Assembly (NCBI GenBank): GCA_016199935.1 | Contig: JACQFS010000101.1 | Location: 1 to 41,818, forward strand | DNA length: 41,818 bases | Source of the DNA: Verrucomicrobiota bacterium | GTDB lineage: Bacteria > Verrucomicrobiota > Verrucomicrobiia > Limisphaerales > JACQFS01 | Reading direction: 5' to 3' | In this document: positions 1 through 6,756 of the stretch, piece after piece | Position numbering within the stretch: position 1 is the stretch's first letter | Layout: each line of letters begins with the position of its first letter | Notes under the pieces: generated by a model | Told to the model about the DNA's origin: nothing | The model's database searches: none | The model's input: only the letters and a program-made list of their open reading frames with translations | Translations under genes and position numbers: made by a program

Positions 1-547
1 CTTCGAGGTAACGGCCCATCTGCACCAGCGTTTTTTCCTCGCCGCGGAAATTCACCGTGAGCGAGCCGGACAGTTCCTGATACTTCTGCCCGAGCTTCGC
101 CTCCTCGGTTTCGAGCGCGACATTTTCCTCGCGGTAAAGTTCCACGTGCAGCTTCGTGTTGCGGTCGAGCACTTCGTAGCGCGCCTTGGGCAGTTGCGCG
201 CGGACGGGGTGCGCGAGGAAAAGTTGGGCGAGCTTGAACTGCCGCGGTTTCGTCTCCGGCTCGATCTTCTCGACGAACGCCAGATACGACTGCTTGGCCT
301 CCGCGCTGTCCGTGTGGCACGTCATGGCGATGTAGCGCTTGCTGCTCTCCTCATCGAGCGCGGCGCTGAGTTCGCCCCAGTCGAGCAGCCAGCGCTCGAA
401 CTCGGTGACGGACTTTGCGGCGGCGGCGTTCGCTTCGAGCCGGTCGAAGAGCGGCGCGAGCTGCGGCCACTCGCCGAGGTCAATCGCCGCGGGGACGAAG
501 CGGCGCGGGGTGTGGACGGGCAGTTTTCCGAACGGCAGCAGATTCAT
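1..547 (-). CDS. M3-family oligoendopeptidase (PepF-like), N-terminal part only
   Basis: About 182 N-terminal residues read from the ATG at 547; the rest lies beyond the left edge. The reading includes RYIAMTCHTDS and ETKPRQFKLAQLFLAHP, which I recognise from the N-terminal region of bacterial M3-family (PepF/thimet-like) oligoendopeptidases, cytoplasmic zinc peptidases that cut short peptides. The catalytic HExxH motif would be in the missing part, so activity cannot be judged. No Shine-Dalgarno sequence is visible; a promoter-like pair (556-586) sits just upstream and a strong hairpin at 602-629 lies in its leader. Family call is good; exact subfamily and substrate are unknown. Confidence 0.8.
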   Translation of the reverse strand, partial: MNLLPFGKLPVHTPRRFVPAAIDLGEWPQLAPLFDRLEANAAAAKSVTEFERWLLDWGELSAALDEESSKRYIAMTCHTDSAEAKQSYLAFVEKIEPETKPRQFKLAQLFLAHPVRAQLPKARYEVLDRNTKLHVELYREENVALETEEAKLGQKYQELSGSLTVNFRGEEKTLVQMGRYLE

Positions 548-555
548 GCGCGCGG

Positions 556-586
556 AAGATAGCGGAAGCGGAAGCGGGGGAAACAA
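556..586 (-). promoter_or_regulatory. Candidate sigma-70 type promoter of the M3 peptidase gene
   Basis: Read on the minus strand, TTGTTT (586-581) and TATCTT (561-556) are separated by 19 nt, and the -10 box ends 8 nt before the ATG at 547. The spacer is longer than ideal. If real, the transcript would be leaderless or nearly so. Confidence 0.3.
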
Positions 587-601
587 TTTTTCAGACAGGA
601 A

Positions 602-629
602 AAACCCCGGCGGACCTCCGCCGGGGTTT
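602..629 (-). terminator. Strong hairpin with T-run, intrinsic-terminator-like
   Basis: A 13-bp perfect stem (602-614 with 617-629) with a 2-nt loop is followed on the minus strand by a run of five T. It looks like an intrinsic terminator read leftwards, yet it sits between two divergent genes. It could end a short minus-strand transcript starting in 630-757, attenuate the peptidase gene, or insulate the divergent pair. Confidence 0.5.
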
Positions 630-721
630 CATCTTCGTTTCCGAGCTGCTTTCTAATCAGCGCGGCCACGCTAACCGCTGCGGAGTCTCTGTCCAACATC
701 ATCGGCGATTCATTTGAACCC

Positions 722-750
722 TTTCCCCGCCGCTGCGTCAGTGGTAGGAC
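722..750 (+). promoter_or_regulatory. Candidate promoter of the TPR-redoxin gene
   Basis: TTTCCC (722-727), 17 nt, TAGGAC (745-750), then 7 nt to the ATG at 758. Both boxes are weak matches; the site is listed because the spacing matches several other genes here. Confidence 0.25.
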
Positions 751-757
751 AAGCCGC

Positions 758-3097
758 ATGAAATTCCGCGCCCTCCTCCTCGCGTTCACCGTTGCGCTCG
801 TTCTGCCGCCCGCGTTGCGCGCGGATCATCCCGATCCCGGCCACTCCGCGCTGGGCGAGGCGTTCGACGAAGGCCCGCGCCAGGCCGCCGTGCTCATGGG
901 CGGCACGGGCAAGGTGGATTTCCCCATCACCACCACGAACGCGCTAGCGAAGAAGTTTTTCAACCAGGGCGTCGGACAGCTCCACGGGTTCTGGTTCTTC
1001 GAGGCGGAGCGGAGCTTCCGGCAGGTCGCCGCGCTGGATACGAATTGCGCGATCGCCTACTGGGGCATGGCGATGGCGAATTTCGGCAATCAGAAGCGCG
1101 CGAAGGAATTCATCAAGGTCGGCACGCAGAAGAAATCGTCCGCGTCCAAGCGCGAGCAGCTCTACCTCGAGGGGTTGGCGAAGTTTTACGAGGACGACAA
1201 GCGCGAGCGAAAGGCACACGAGCGGGAGTTTGTCCGCAGCCTGGAGAACATCGTGCAGGAGCATCCGAAGGACATCGAGGCGAAGGCGTTCCTCGCGCGC
1301 TTCATCTGGGAGTATCGCGGCAACAACCCGATCAGCAGCCATCAGGCGGTGGACACGATCATTGACGAAGTCTTCCGCGCGGAGCCAATGCATCCGGCGC
1401 ATCATTTCCGCATCCACCTTTGGAACAGTGAGAAGGACAAGCGCGCGCTGGAGTCGGCGGCGCGTTGCGGCCAGAGCGCGCCCGGCATCGCGCACATGTG
1501 GCACATGCCTGGTCACACTTACTCCGCGCTCAAGCGTTACGACGATGCCGCGTGGCAGCAGGAGGCCAGCGCGCGCACGGACCACGCACAGATGATGAAA
1601 TACTGGGTGCTGCCCGACCAGATTCACAATTACGCGCACAACAACGAGTGGCTCATCCGCGACTTCAACCACATCGGGCGCGTCCACGATGCCGTGGAGC
1701 TGGCGAAAAACATGATCGAGCTGCCGCGTCATCCGAAGTGGAACACGCCCTCGAAGGGCAGCGCGAACTACGGCCGCACGCGCCTGCTCGACACGCTCAC
1801 GCGCTACGAGCTGTGGGACGAGTTGCTCGCGCTCAACGCGACCACCTACCTCGAACCCGTCACGAACAACGCCGCCGCTGAGATCGCCCGGCTCCGCGCC
1901 GTGGGCCTCGCGCAGTTCAACAAGGGCGACGTGGATGCGTTGAAGCAAAGCCTCGCCGCGCTCGAAGACGTGGCGAAGAAGGAACGCGGGCCGTCGCGCG
2001 GGCCGCGCGGTTCCGGTTCCGCCGGCACGAATTCCATCAGCGGCACGAGCACGAATCTCGCGAAAAGTTTTCCGAAAAGCGGGCCGAAGAAGGGACGCGA
2101 CACGGCCGCGGCACCCGCGGGCGATTACACTTCGACTAACGCCGCGCCCGCGCGCGCCGGCGGCAGCGCGGTCGCCGAGCTCAAGGCGCTGCTGGCCATC
2201 GCGAAGCAGGATCCCATCGGCGCGTGGCCGTTTCTCGACGAGGCGAAGGACATTCCGAAGGAGCGGCTCGCGCGGCATTACCTCCGGCTCGGCGGGAAGG
2301 ACAAGGCGGAGCAGACCGCGCTCGCCGCCCTGAAGGGTGCGACGAACGAGATCGTGCCGCTCGCCACCGCCGTCGAGATTCTTTTCCGCGTCGGAAAAAC
2401 GAACGAGGCGAAGGCGCGCTTCGAGGAGTTGCGGAAAATTTCCGGCCCCGCCGACACGGACGCGCCGCTCTTCGCGCGGCTCACGGAGATCGCCCCGAGC
2501 CTCGGCCTGCCGCGCGAGTGGAAGCAGCCCGCGCCCAAGCGCACCGACGTGGGCAAGCGCCCGGCCCTCGATTCGCTCGGGCCGATCCACTGGACGCCGC
2601 AGGCCGCGCCGAACTGGACGTTGCCCGGCGAGCACGGCCAGTCGCTCTCGCTCGCGGGCTACCACGGCAAGCCGGTCGTCGTGTTCTTCTACCTCGGCGC
2701 CGAGTGTCTCCACTGCGTCGAGCAGTTGAACGCCTTCGCGCCCATCGCGGACGACTTCGCGGCGGCGGGCATCTCGCTCGTGGCGATTGACGGCGGCCCG
2801 ACGAGCGACCTCGCCAAGACGCATGAGAAATGCAAGAGCGGCTCGGCGTTTCCGTTCCCGCTCGCGTGCGACGAGAAGCTCGCGGTCTTCAAGCAATGGC
2901 GCTGCTACGACGACTTCGAGCGCGCGCCGTTGCACGGGACCTTCCTCGTGGACGGCACGGGCCGCATCCGCTGGCTGGACATCAGCTACCAGCCGTTCAT
3001 GGATGTGAAATTTCTTCTGGCCGAATCGAAGCGCCTGCTGAAACTGCCGGACACGCGCGTGACGCAGGTGGGGCACGCGAAGGTCCGCGGGGAGTGA
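758..3097 (+). CDS. Secreted TPR protein with C-terminal redoxin (AhpC/TSA-like) domain
   Basis: A 779-residue protein with a signal peptide (about 1-22, ending PPALRA). Residues about 50-600 are helical TPR-like sequence (FFNQGVGQLHGFWFFEAERS, AIAYWGMAMANFGN), interrupted at about 410-475 by a Gly/Ser/Thr/Lys-rich stretch. Residues about 605-760 form a thioredoxin-fold redoxin domain with C650-L-H-C653, a CxxC pair suited to thiol-disulfide or peroxide chemistry. The role is probably envelope redox or protein-protein contact, but the substrate is unknown. Start ATG is supported by the signal peptide directly after it. It stands alone, divergent from the M3 peptidase gene. Domain call is firm; biological role is inference. 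Confidence 0.75.
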   Translation: MKFRALLLAFTVALVLPPALRADHPDPGHSALGEAFDEGPRQAAVLMGGTGKVDFPITTTNALAKKFFNQGVGQLHGFWFFEAERSFRQVAALDTNCAIAYWGMAMANFGNQKRAKEFIKVGTQKKSSASKREQLYLEGLAKFYEDDKRERKAHEREFVRSLENIVQEHPKDIEAKAFLARFIWEYRGNNPISSHQAVDTIIDEVFRAEPMHPAHHFRIHLWNSEKDKRALESAARCGQSAPGIAHMWHMPGHTYSALKRYDDAAWQQEASARTDHAQMMKYWVLPDQIHNYAHNNEWLIRDFNHIGRVHDAVELAKNMIELPRHPKWNTPSKGSANYGRTRLLDTLTRYELWDELLALNATTYLEPVTNNAAAEIARLRAVGLAQFNKGDVDALKQSLAALEDVAKKERGPSRGPRGSGSAGTNSISGTSTNLAKSFPKSGPKKGRDTAAAPAGDYTSTNAAPARAGGSAVAELKALLAIAKQDPIGAWPFLDEAKDIPKERLARHYLRLGGKDKAEQTALAALKGATNEIVPLATAVEILFRVGKTNEAKARFEELRKISGPADTDAPLFARLTEIAPSLGLPREWKQPAPKRTDVGKRPALDSLGPIHWTPQAAPNWTLPGEHGQSLSLAGYHGKPVVVFFYLGAECLHCVEQLNAFAPIADDFAAAGISLVAIDGGPTSDLAKTHEKCKSGSAFPFPLACDEKLAVFKQWRCYDDFERAPLHGTFLVDGTGRIRWLDISYQPFMDVKFLLAESKRLLKLPDTRVTQVGHAKVRGE

Positions 3098-3104
3098 AGG
3101 GGAA

Positions 3105-3205
3105 GTGTTCAGTCGGCAGTCAGCGCTCAGCGGTCAGAAATCAGAAGTCAGAAGTCAGCGTCGTTATTTCGGCAATCTCACAACTGACAACTGAACACTG
3201 AACAC
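3105..3205. repeat. Heptad repeat cluster with inverted ends
   Basis: Tandem and scattered 7-nt units of the form TCAGAAA/TCAGAAG occur at about 3134-3158, with degenerate neighbours from 3111, and reverse-oriented units of the form AACTGAC/AACTGAA occur at 3181-3203. The ends GTGTTCAGT (3105-3113) and ACTGAACAC (3197-3205) are exact inverted copies. The layout resembles short tandemly repeated heptamers described in cyanobacteria. No coding potential is seen. Confidence 0.75.
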
Positions 3206-3229
3206 GGCTGACTTCCCCCGGATTTTTTC

Positions 3230-3257
3230 TTGCCTCGCCGCGCGCTTGGCCTAGTTT
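3230..3257 (+). promoter_or_regulatory. Candidate promoter of the membrane TPR gene
   Basis: TTGCCT (3230-3235), 16 nt, TAGTTT (3252-3257), 20 nt before the ATG at 3278. It favours the 3278 start over the upstream in-frame TTG at 3230, which would lie inside the -35 box. Confidence 0.35.
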
Positions 3258-3277
3258 CGCCGCAACGCCGCGAGCGC

Positions 3278-4348
3278 ATGAAAAAACCGTTCTTCCTCCG
3301 ACTTTCCGCCGCCGTGACCACCGCGCTGGCCTCCCTCCAATTTGTCGTTGGCGCCGCTGAACCGGCCGCGCCCGCCGCCGCTGTCCCTGCATCCGCTGCT
3401 CCTGCCGTTCCCACTCCGTCCGTTGCCGCGACCAATGCCGAGGCGCCGCCGTTGCCGCCCGAGCTGACCCAGATGCTGCGCGACCTGCACGAGCAGCAAC
3501 GCGCCAACGCGCGCCAGATGGAACTGCTGCGCGAGCAGGCCGCGGCCGCGCGCCAGCAGGGCGAGATTGCCGGCGCGCGCCTCAAGATCATCGAATACAC
3601 GCTCACCGAGGCGCGGCAGGCCGAGTTGGCCGCGTTGCGCAACGACAACCGCCACACGCTTGGCGTCATCGCCGCCGTGGCCAGCGTGGGCGTGGCGGGC
3701 GTGTTCGTGCTCGCGATCTTTCTCTTCCGCTCGTTGCAGCGACTGGGCGGCGCGTCCGGGCAGCTTGCGCTCGCGTCCGGCGGCGAAATGGTTTCCCGCG
3801 GCGTGATACTCACGGGCGAGGCCGGCGAGCAGCAGATGCGCGTGTTCGGAGTGATGGATCAGTTGGAGAAACGCGTGAAGGAACTCGAGTCCACCCTCGA
3901 TCGCCGCGCCCTGCCGGCGTCCACGCCGCCGCCCAAACCCGTCGCCGTCGCGTCGCCCAAGAACGGCGCGGAAAAAATTTCCGAGACCGACGCGGATGAA
4001 ATTGTCACGCTGATGGCGAAGGGCCAGACGCTCCTCAACGCCGGCAACGCCTCCGAGGCGCTCGACTGCTTCGACTCCGTGCTCCGCTTCGACGCCCACA
4101 ACACCGACGCGCTCATCAAGCAGGGCAAGGCGCTGGAGAAACTCCGCCGCTTCGACGAGGCGCTGGAAAGTTTCGACCGCGCGCTCGCCACCGATGGCTC
4201 GCTCACCGTCGCCTACCTCAGCAAGGGCGGCGTGCTCAACCGGCTCGAACGATTCGACGAGGCGCTCCAGTGCTACGAGCAGGCGCTGCGCACGCAGCAG
4301 CACGGCGAGGGCGGCACGGTGACGGGGCCGATTGTGGTGCGGGAGTAG
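3278..4348 (+). CDS. Membrane-anchored TPR protein
   Basis: A 356-residue protein. The start at 3278 is chosen because it opens a clean signal-peptide-like segment (MKKPFFLRLSAAVTTALASL). An Ala/Pro-rich stretch (about 25-55) and a charged, probably coiled-coil segment (about 60-125, many Gln/Glu/Arg) precede one membrane helix (about 128-153, ending AIFLFRSL). A cytoplasmic or periplasmic tail carries about three TPR units (about 243-345; ALDCFDSVLRFD, ALESFDRALATD, ALQCYEQALRT). It resembles scaffolding proteins; no catalytic motif is present. A good intrinsic terminator follows at 4392-4426. Partner and function are unknown. Confidence 0.7.
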   Translation: MKKPFFLRLSAAVTTALASLQFVVGAAEPAAPAAAVPASAAPAVPTPSVAATNAEAPPLPPELTQMLRDLHEQQRANARQMELLREQAAAARQQGEIAGARLKIIEYTLTEARQAELAALRNDNRHTLGVIAAVASVGVAGVFVLAIFLFRSLQRLGGASGQLALASGGEMVSRGVILTGEAGEQQMRVFGVMDQLEKRVKELESTLDRRALPASTPPPKPVAVASPKNGAEKISETDADEIVTLMAKGQTLLNAGNASEALDCFDSVLRFDAHNTDALIKQGKALEKLRRFDEALESFDRALATDGSLTVAYLSKGGVLNRLERFDEALQCYEQALRTQQHGEGGTVTGPIVVRE

Positions 4349-4349
4349 G

Positions 4350-4471
4350 AAGCTCCAAATTCCAAGCACCAAGCTCCAGAGAAGTTCCAAGCTCCAAGCG
4401 AGATGACGCTTGGAGTTTTTGTTTTTGGTTTTGAGATTTCCCTGGAGCTTGGTGCTTGGAATTTGGAGCTT
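4350..4471. repeat. Long inverted repeat made of CCAAGC-type heptads
   Basis: Arms 4350-4379 and 4442-4471 are exact complements over 30 bp. Each arm is built from units such as GCTCCAA, ATTCCAA and GCACCAA, and further copies (TTCCAAG, CTCCAAG) lie inside. The inner part forms the terminator hairpin at 4392-4415. The last base of the right arm is the T of the TA target site of the adjacent island. Confidence 0.85.
4392..4426 (+). terminator. Intrinsic terminator of the membrane TPR gene
   Basis: A 9-bp stem CTCCAAGCG/CGCTTGGAG (4392-4400 with 4407-4415) with a 6-nt loop is followed by TTTTTGTTTTT. This is a textbook intrinsic terminator for the gene ending at 4348, and it appears to have been built from the local heptad repeat. 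Confidence 0.7.
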
Positions 4472-4472
4472 A

Positions 4473-4528
4473 GAGCGGTTTCAAAAATGTCGTAGCCGCG
4501 TTGGTTGGCGAACGCGTTCTCCCTCACC
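4473..4528 (+). repeat. Left terminal inverted repeat of the island
   Basis: Begins GAGCGGTTTCAAAAATGTCG and includes GTTCTCCCTCACC at 4516-4528. It pairs with 5173-5228, the best-conserved parts being the outer 20 bp and the inner 13 bp. Confidence 0.7.
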
Positions 4529-4568
4529 CCCGCCCTCTCCCGCCGGGAGCGGCATCGACCTTGTTTTG

Positions 4569-4928
4569 TTAATTTCTTCTGTGGCTCCGACTCTGTCGTC
4601 GAGCGGGATGATCTGGATTCAGCAAAATCCAATTTGGTCGCTGCCAAAAATGAAAAGCCGGAACCTCCAAGGCTTCGATGTCCTCTGAACCGAATGTCAG
4701 CATTGACGAGTCAATGTCGCCTTGTGCACCTCCGAGACCCGTTGCCATCCTGCCGAGAATGTAACCACGATCACTAACGATCAGCCTTTCGAGAATCTTG
4801 CCGCTAAACAATCTGAAGGAAGTGGAGAATCCTCCGGCTGGGCAACGGCGCATCCTTAACAGGCAAAACCACAATTCATCTGGAATTTCTACTTGTGGCA
4901 TTTCAACTAGGGAGTTGTCTTCGCTCAC
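4569..4928 (-). CDS. Unknown cargo protein of the TIR island (119 aa)
   Basis: Starts with GTG at 4928, preceded by GGAGAGG ending 6 nt upstream, a strong Shine-Dalgarno sequence unusual in this window. The protein has mixed composition with Trp/Phe-rich patches (DELWFCLLRMRRCP, FHFWQRPNWILLNPDHP) and no signal peptide or membrane helix. It begins 3 nt after the stop of the 59-residue gene upstream, so the two are probably cotranscribed. Codon use is much less biased to G/C third positions than in neighbouring genes, supporting foreign origin. I do not recognise the family. A toxin-antitoxin or immunity-type pair is possible from size and arrangement, but nothing in the sequence proves it. 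Confidence 0.6.
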   Translation of the reverse strand: MSEDNSLVEMPQVEIPDELWFCLLRMRRCPAGGFSTSFRLFSGKILERLIVSDRGYILGRMATGLGGAQGDIDSSMLTFGSEDIEALEVPAFHFWQRPNWILLNPDHPARRQSRSHRRN

Positions 4929-4931
4929 GGT

Positions 4932-5111
4932 TTACCTCTCCAAATCGTAACCGGCGTCAGTAATACTTCTCCGTGGGATTCTAACGTTTGAATATCTCAC
5001 GTGGAAAACTTCGGTGATTCCTCCCGGATGGTCAACACCTTGTGACGCCACAACACCTTCAACCGAAAATCCATCATTGAACAGCTTGTGATTGGCGATG
5101 GGTGATTGCAT
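4932..5111 (-). CDS. Unknown small cargo protein of the TIR island (59 aa)
   Basis: The ATG at 5111 gives a 59-residue protein containing FNDGFSVEGVVASQGVDHPG and ending ITDAGYDLER. An in-frame TTG at 5156 would add 15 residues; I prefer the ATG, which has AAGG just upstream (though close). Its stop lies 3 nt before the GTG of the 119-residue gene, forming a tight two-gene unit inside the inverted repeats. The sequence looks protein-like rather than random, but I do not know the family. Confidence 0.5.
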   Translation of the reverse strand: MQSPIANHKLFNDGFSVEGVVASQGVDHPGGITEVFHVRYSNVRIPRRSITDAGYDLER

Positions 5112-5172
5112 ATCCTTCTCGCACCTGCCTTCTGCTGAAAACTGTGCAAAAGCCAACAGCAGTTGAGGCTGG

Positions 5173-5228
5173 GGTGAAGGAGAACGGATTTTGCCGGCAA
5201 AGGTGGCTCCGACATTTTGAAACCGCTC
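5173..5228 (-). repeat. Right terminal inverted repeat of the island
   Basis: Complement of 4473-4528 with mismatches; ends CGACATTTTGAAACCGCTC at 5228. It abuts the TA at 5229-5230 and contributes the final C of the TAG stop (read on the minus strand) of the adjacent gene. Confidence 0.7.
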
Positions 5229-6658
5229 TAATTCATCTTCACCCTCGGCCCCTCCGCCTTCTCCTCCTCCATCTTCTGCTGCATCAGCGTGATCGTGGCC
5301 TGGAGCAGTTCGCGGTTTTCCTGGCCGCGCCGTTCGAGGTCGGCCTCCAACTCGGCGATGCGTTTCTCGTAAATGTCGAGCCGCTCCTGCAGCGGCGCGT
5401 GCAGCCGCTCGAGCCGCGCCTCCAGATCGGCCAACTCCGCCTGCGCCACGCGCTGGGCGTCGATCATCCCGCGGCGTTGCGCGAGCAGCGCGACCACGAA
5501 GCGGTCGCGCACCAACTCCATCATGCCGGCGCGCGCGCGTTCCACCGGCGTCGCGTCGGCCGCGAGCACCGGGAGGCTCGGCTGCTCATCCACGATCACG
5601 ACCTCTTCGCTGACGTGGCGCGCGCGCGACCAGCGCCACAGGCCGAGGAAGAGCAGCACGAGGAGCAACGCGGCCGCGCCCGCGGCGAGCAACGCGGTGG
5701 TCAGCCGCTCGCGCCGCTCCGCGTCCGCCGTCGGCGCGGTGGCGAGCGGCATCTGCGCGGCGAGTTGTTCGAGCACCGCCTTCACCTGCGGCGTGACGGT
5801 TCCGCCCGCGGTGACGATCGTCTGCCCGCGCTCGTAGTGGAGCGTGACGCGCAGCGGCGTGGTCCGTTCGTCGCGCAGCCGGCGCGTGAGCGCGAGATCG
5901 AACTCGCAGTCCGGCTCGAGCAGCGTCGCGAGAAATTCATTCACGCCCCGCGGCGTCTCCGGGTCGTTCGCGGCGATGAATTCCGCGCGCGCGCGCGAAA
6001 TGGGCGCGAGGTCGGTCAGCGGCACCAACTCGCTCTCGCTCGGCGCCGCGTTCGCCGCGAGCCGGGCGGCGTCGAAGGCGGCGGGAAGCAGCCGGGCCTG
6101 CGGCGGGCCGTTCCAGGCTTCGGGCGGGAGCGCGTCGGGCCGGAGATGTTTGCCGCGGCGCGCGGCTTCGAGGCGCGCGGCCCAGGTGGTGAGCGTCTGG
6201 TCGGCGGTGCGGCCCATCGCCCAGGTTTTCGCGAGCGGCGCGTCGAGTGGAAACGGCGCGAGGTCCTCGCGCAGCTTGGTGCGGAAGCGCGTGAACGGCT
6301 CGCCCTCCGTCTCGGCGTCGGTGAGTTTTCCTTTTCCAAACTCGGTGGCGAGCGTGGCGGTGAACCGCTCGCGGTTGACGATGAACGCCGTGCGCAGCGC
6401 GGCCGCGGCGTCGGTGGCGGCGTCCGGTTTCACGCGGACGATCACGGGCAGGCGCGCGGCCTCCTTCGCCCGCAGCGCGGCGGTCGCGTCCGGGTCCACG
6501 GCGGTGAAGTCGAACGGCGCGGTGAAAGTGGCGGGTGAAATTTCGCCGACGCGCACACTGGCGAGCGAGGGAGAAGCGGGCTGCGCCTGTGCGGGTTTCG
6601 CAATCAGGCTGGCGAGGCAAACGGCGGCCAGGGCGGAGCAGCGCCGCAAATGAATCAT
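5228..6658 (-). CDS. Membrane protein with 7TMR-HDED-like periplasmic region and C-terminal coiled coil
   Basis: A 476-residue protein from the ATG at 6658, which opens a signal peptide (MIHLRRCSALAAVCLASL, cleavage near AQA). Residues about 30-310 are presumably periplasmic; the segment YERGQTIVTAGGTVTPQVKA resembles the repeated motif in 7TMR-HDED extracellular domains (RxGEVIVxxGxxVT). One membrane helix follows at about 319-345, then a soluble tail that ends in a long heptad coiled coil (about 405-465, AELEADLERRGQENRELL). No HD phosphohydrolase domain follows, unlike full 7TM-HD proteins. The stop TAG is partly supplied by the inserted island; before insertion it would have read TAA. Domain call is moderate; function is unknown. 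Confidence 0.6.
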   Translation of the reverse strand: MIHLRRCSALAAVCLASLIAKPAQAQPASPSLASVRVGEISPATFTAPFDFTAVDPDATAALRAKEAARLPVIVRVKPDAATDAAAALRTAFIVNRERFTATLATEFGKGKLTDAETEGEPFTRFRTKLREDLAPFPLDAPLAKTWAMGRTADQTLTTWAARLEAARRGKHLRPDALPPEAWNGPPQARLLPAAFDAARLAANAAPSESELVPLTDLAPISRARAEFIAANDPETPRGVNEFLATLLEPDCEFDLALTRRLRDERTTPLRVTLHYERGQTIVTAGGTVTPQVKAVLEQLAAQMPLATAPTADAERRERLTTALLAAGAAALLLVLLFLGLWRWSRARHVSEEVVIVDEQPSLPVLAADATPVERARAGMMELVRDRFVVALLAQRRGMIDAQRVAQAELADLEARLERLHAPLQERLDIYEKRIAELEADLERRGQENRELLQATITLMQQKMEEEKAEGPRVKMN

Positions 6659-6720
6659 GCTGCGGCTTAGGTCGGCCAAATCGGGCGGAGGGTCAAGCAA
6701 GTTTTCGGTTTTGTTGGCGC

Positions 6721-6749
6721 TTGATTCTCGACGCCAGCATCCGCTCAAT
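6721..6749 (+). promoter_or_regulatory. Candidate promoter of the tricorn-like gene
   Basis: TTGATT (6721-6726), 17 nt, CTCAAT (6744-6749), then 7 nt to the ATG at 6757. The -10 box is weak, but the geometry matches other genes here. Confidence 0.3.
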
Positions 6750-6756
6750 TCGCCCC

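Larger units (their letters stand above)
4473..5228. mobile_element. Non-autonomous island with terminal inverted repeats and TA target duplication
   Basis: A 756-bp segment is bounded by TA at 4471-4472 and TA at 5229-5230. Its ends are imperfect inverted repeats of about 56 bp. The outer 20 bp (4473-4492) matches the complement of 5210-5228 with one A missing, and a second block (4516-4528 against 5173-5185) matches 12 of 13. No transposase is encoded. TA duplication with such ends fits IS630/Tc1-mariner-type mobilisation in trans (inference). Base composition looks clearly less GC-rich than the surroundings. It carries the genes at 4569-4928 and 4932-5111. The stop codon of the neighbouring gene at 5228 uses the right TA and the last element base. 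Confidence 0.7.

Noticed and set aside
944-3076. Very long antisense open frames, such as the one opposite the TPR-redoxin gene
   Set aside because: They are Arg/Ala-rich products of high GC codon bias opposite well-supported genes and have no domain-like content.
3105-3205. CRISPR array
   Set aside because: Repeat units are 7 nt, without 25-35-nt repeats or unique spacers, and no cas genes are present.
5990-6003. Alternating GCGC run as Z-DNA or regulatory element
   Set aside because: It lies in coding DNA and is explained by Arg/Ala codons; similar runs occur throughout the window.
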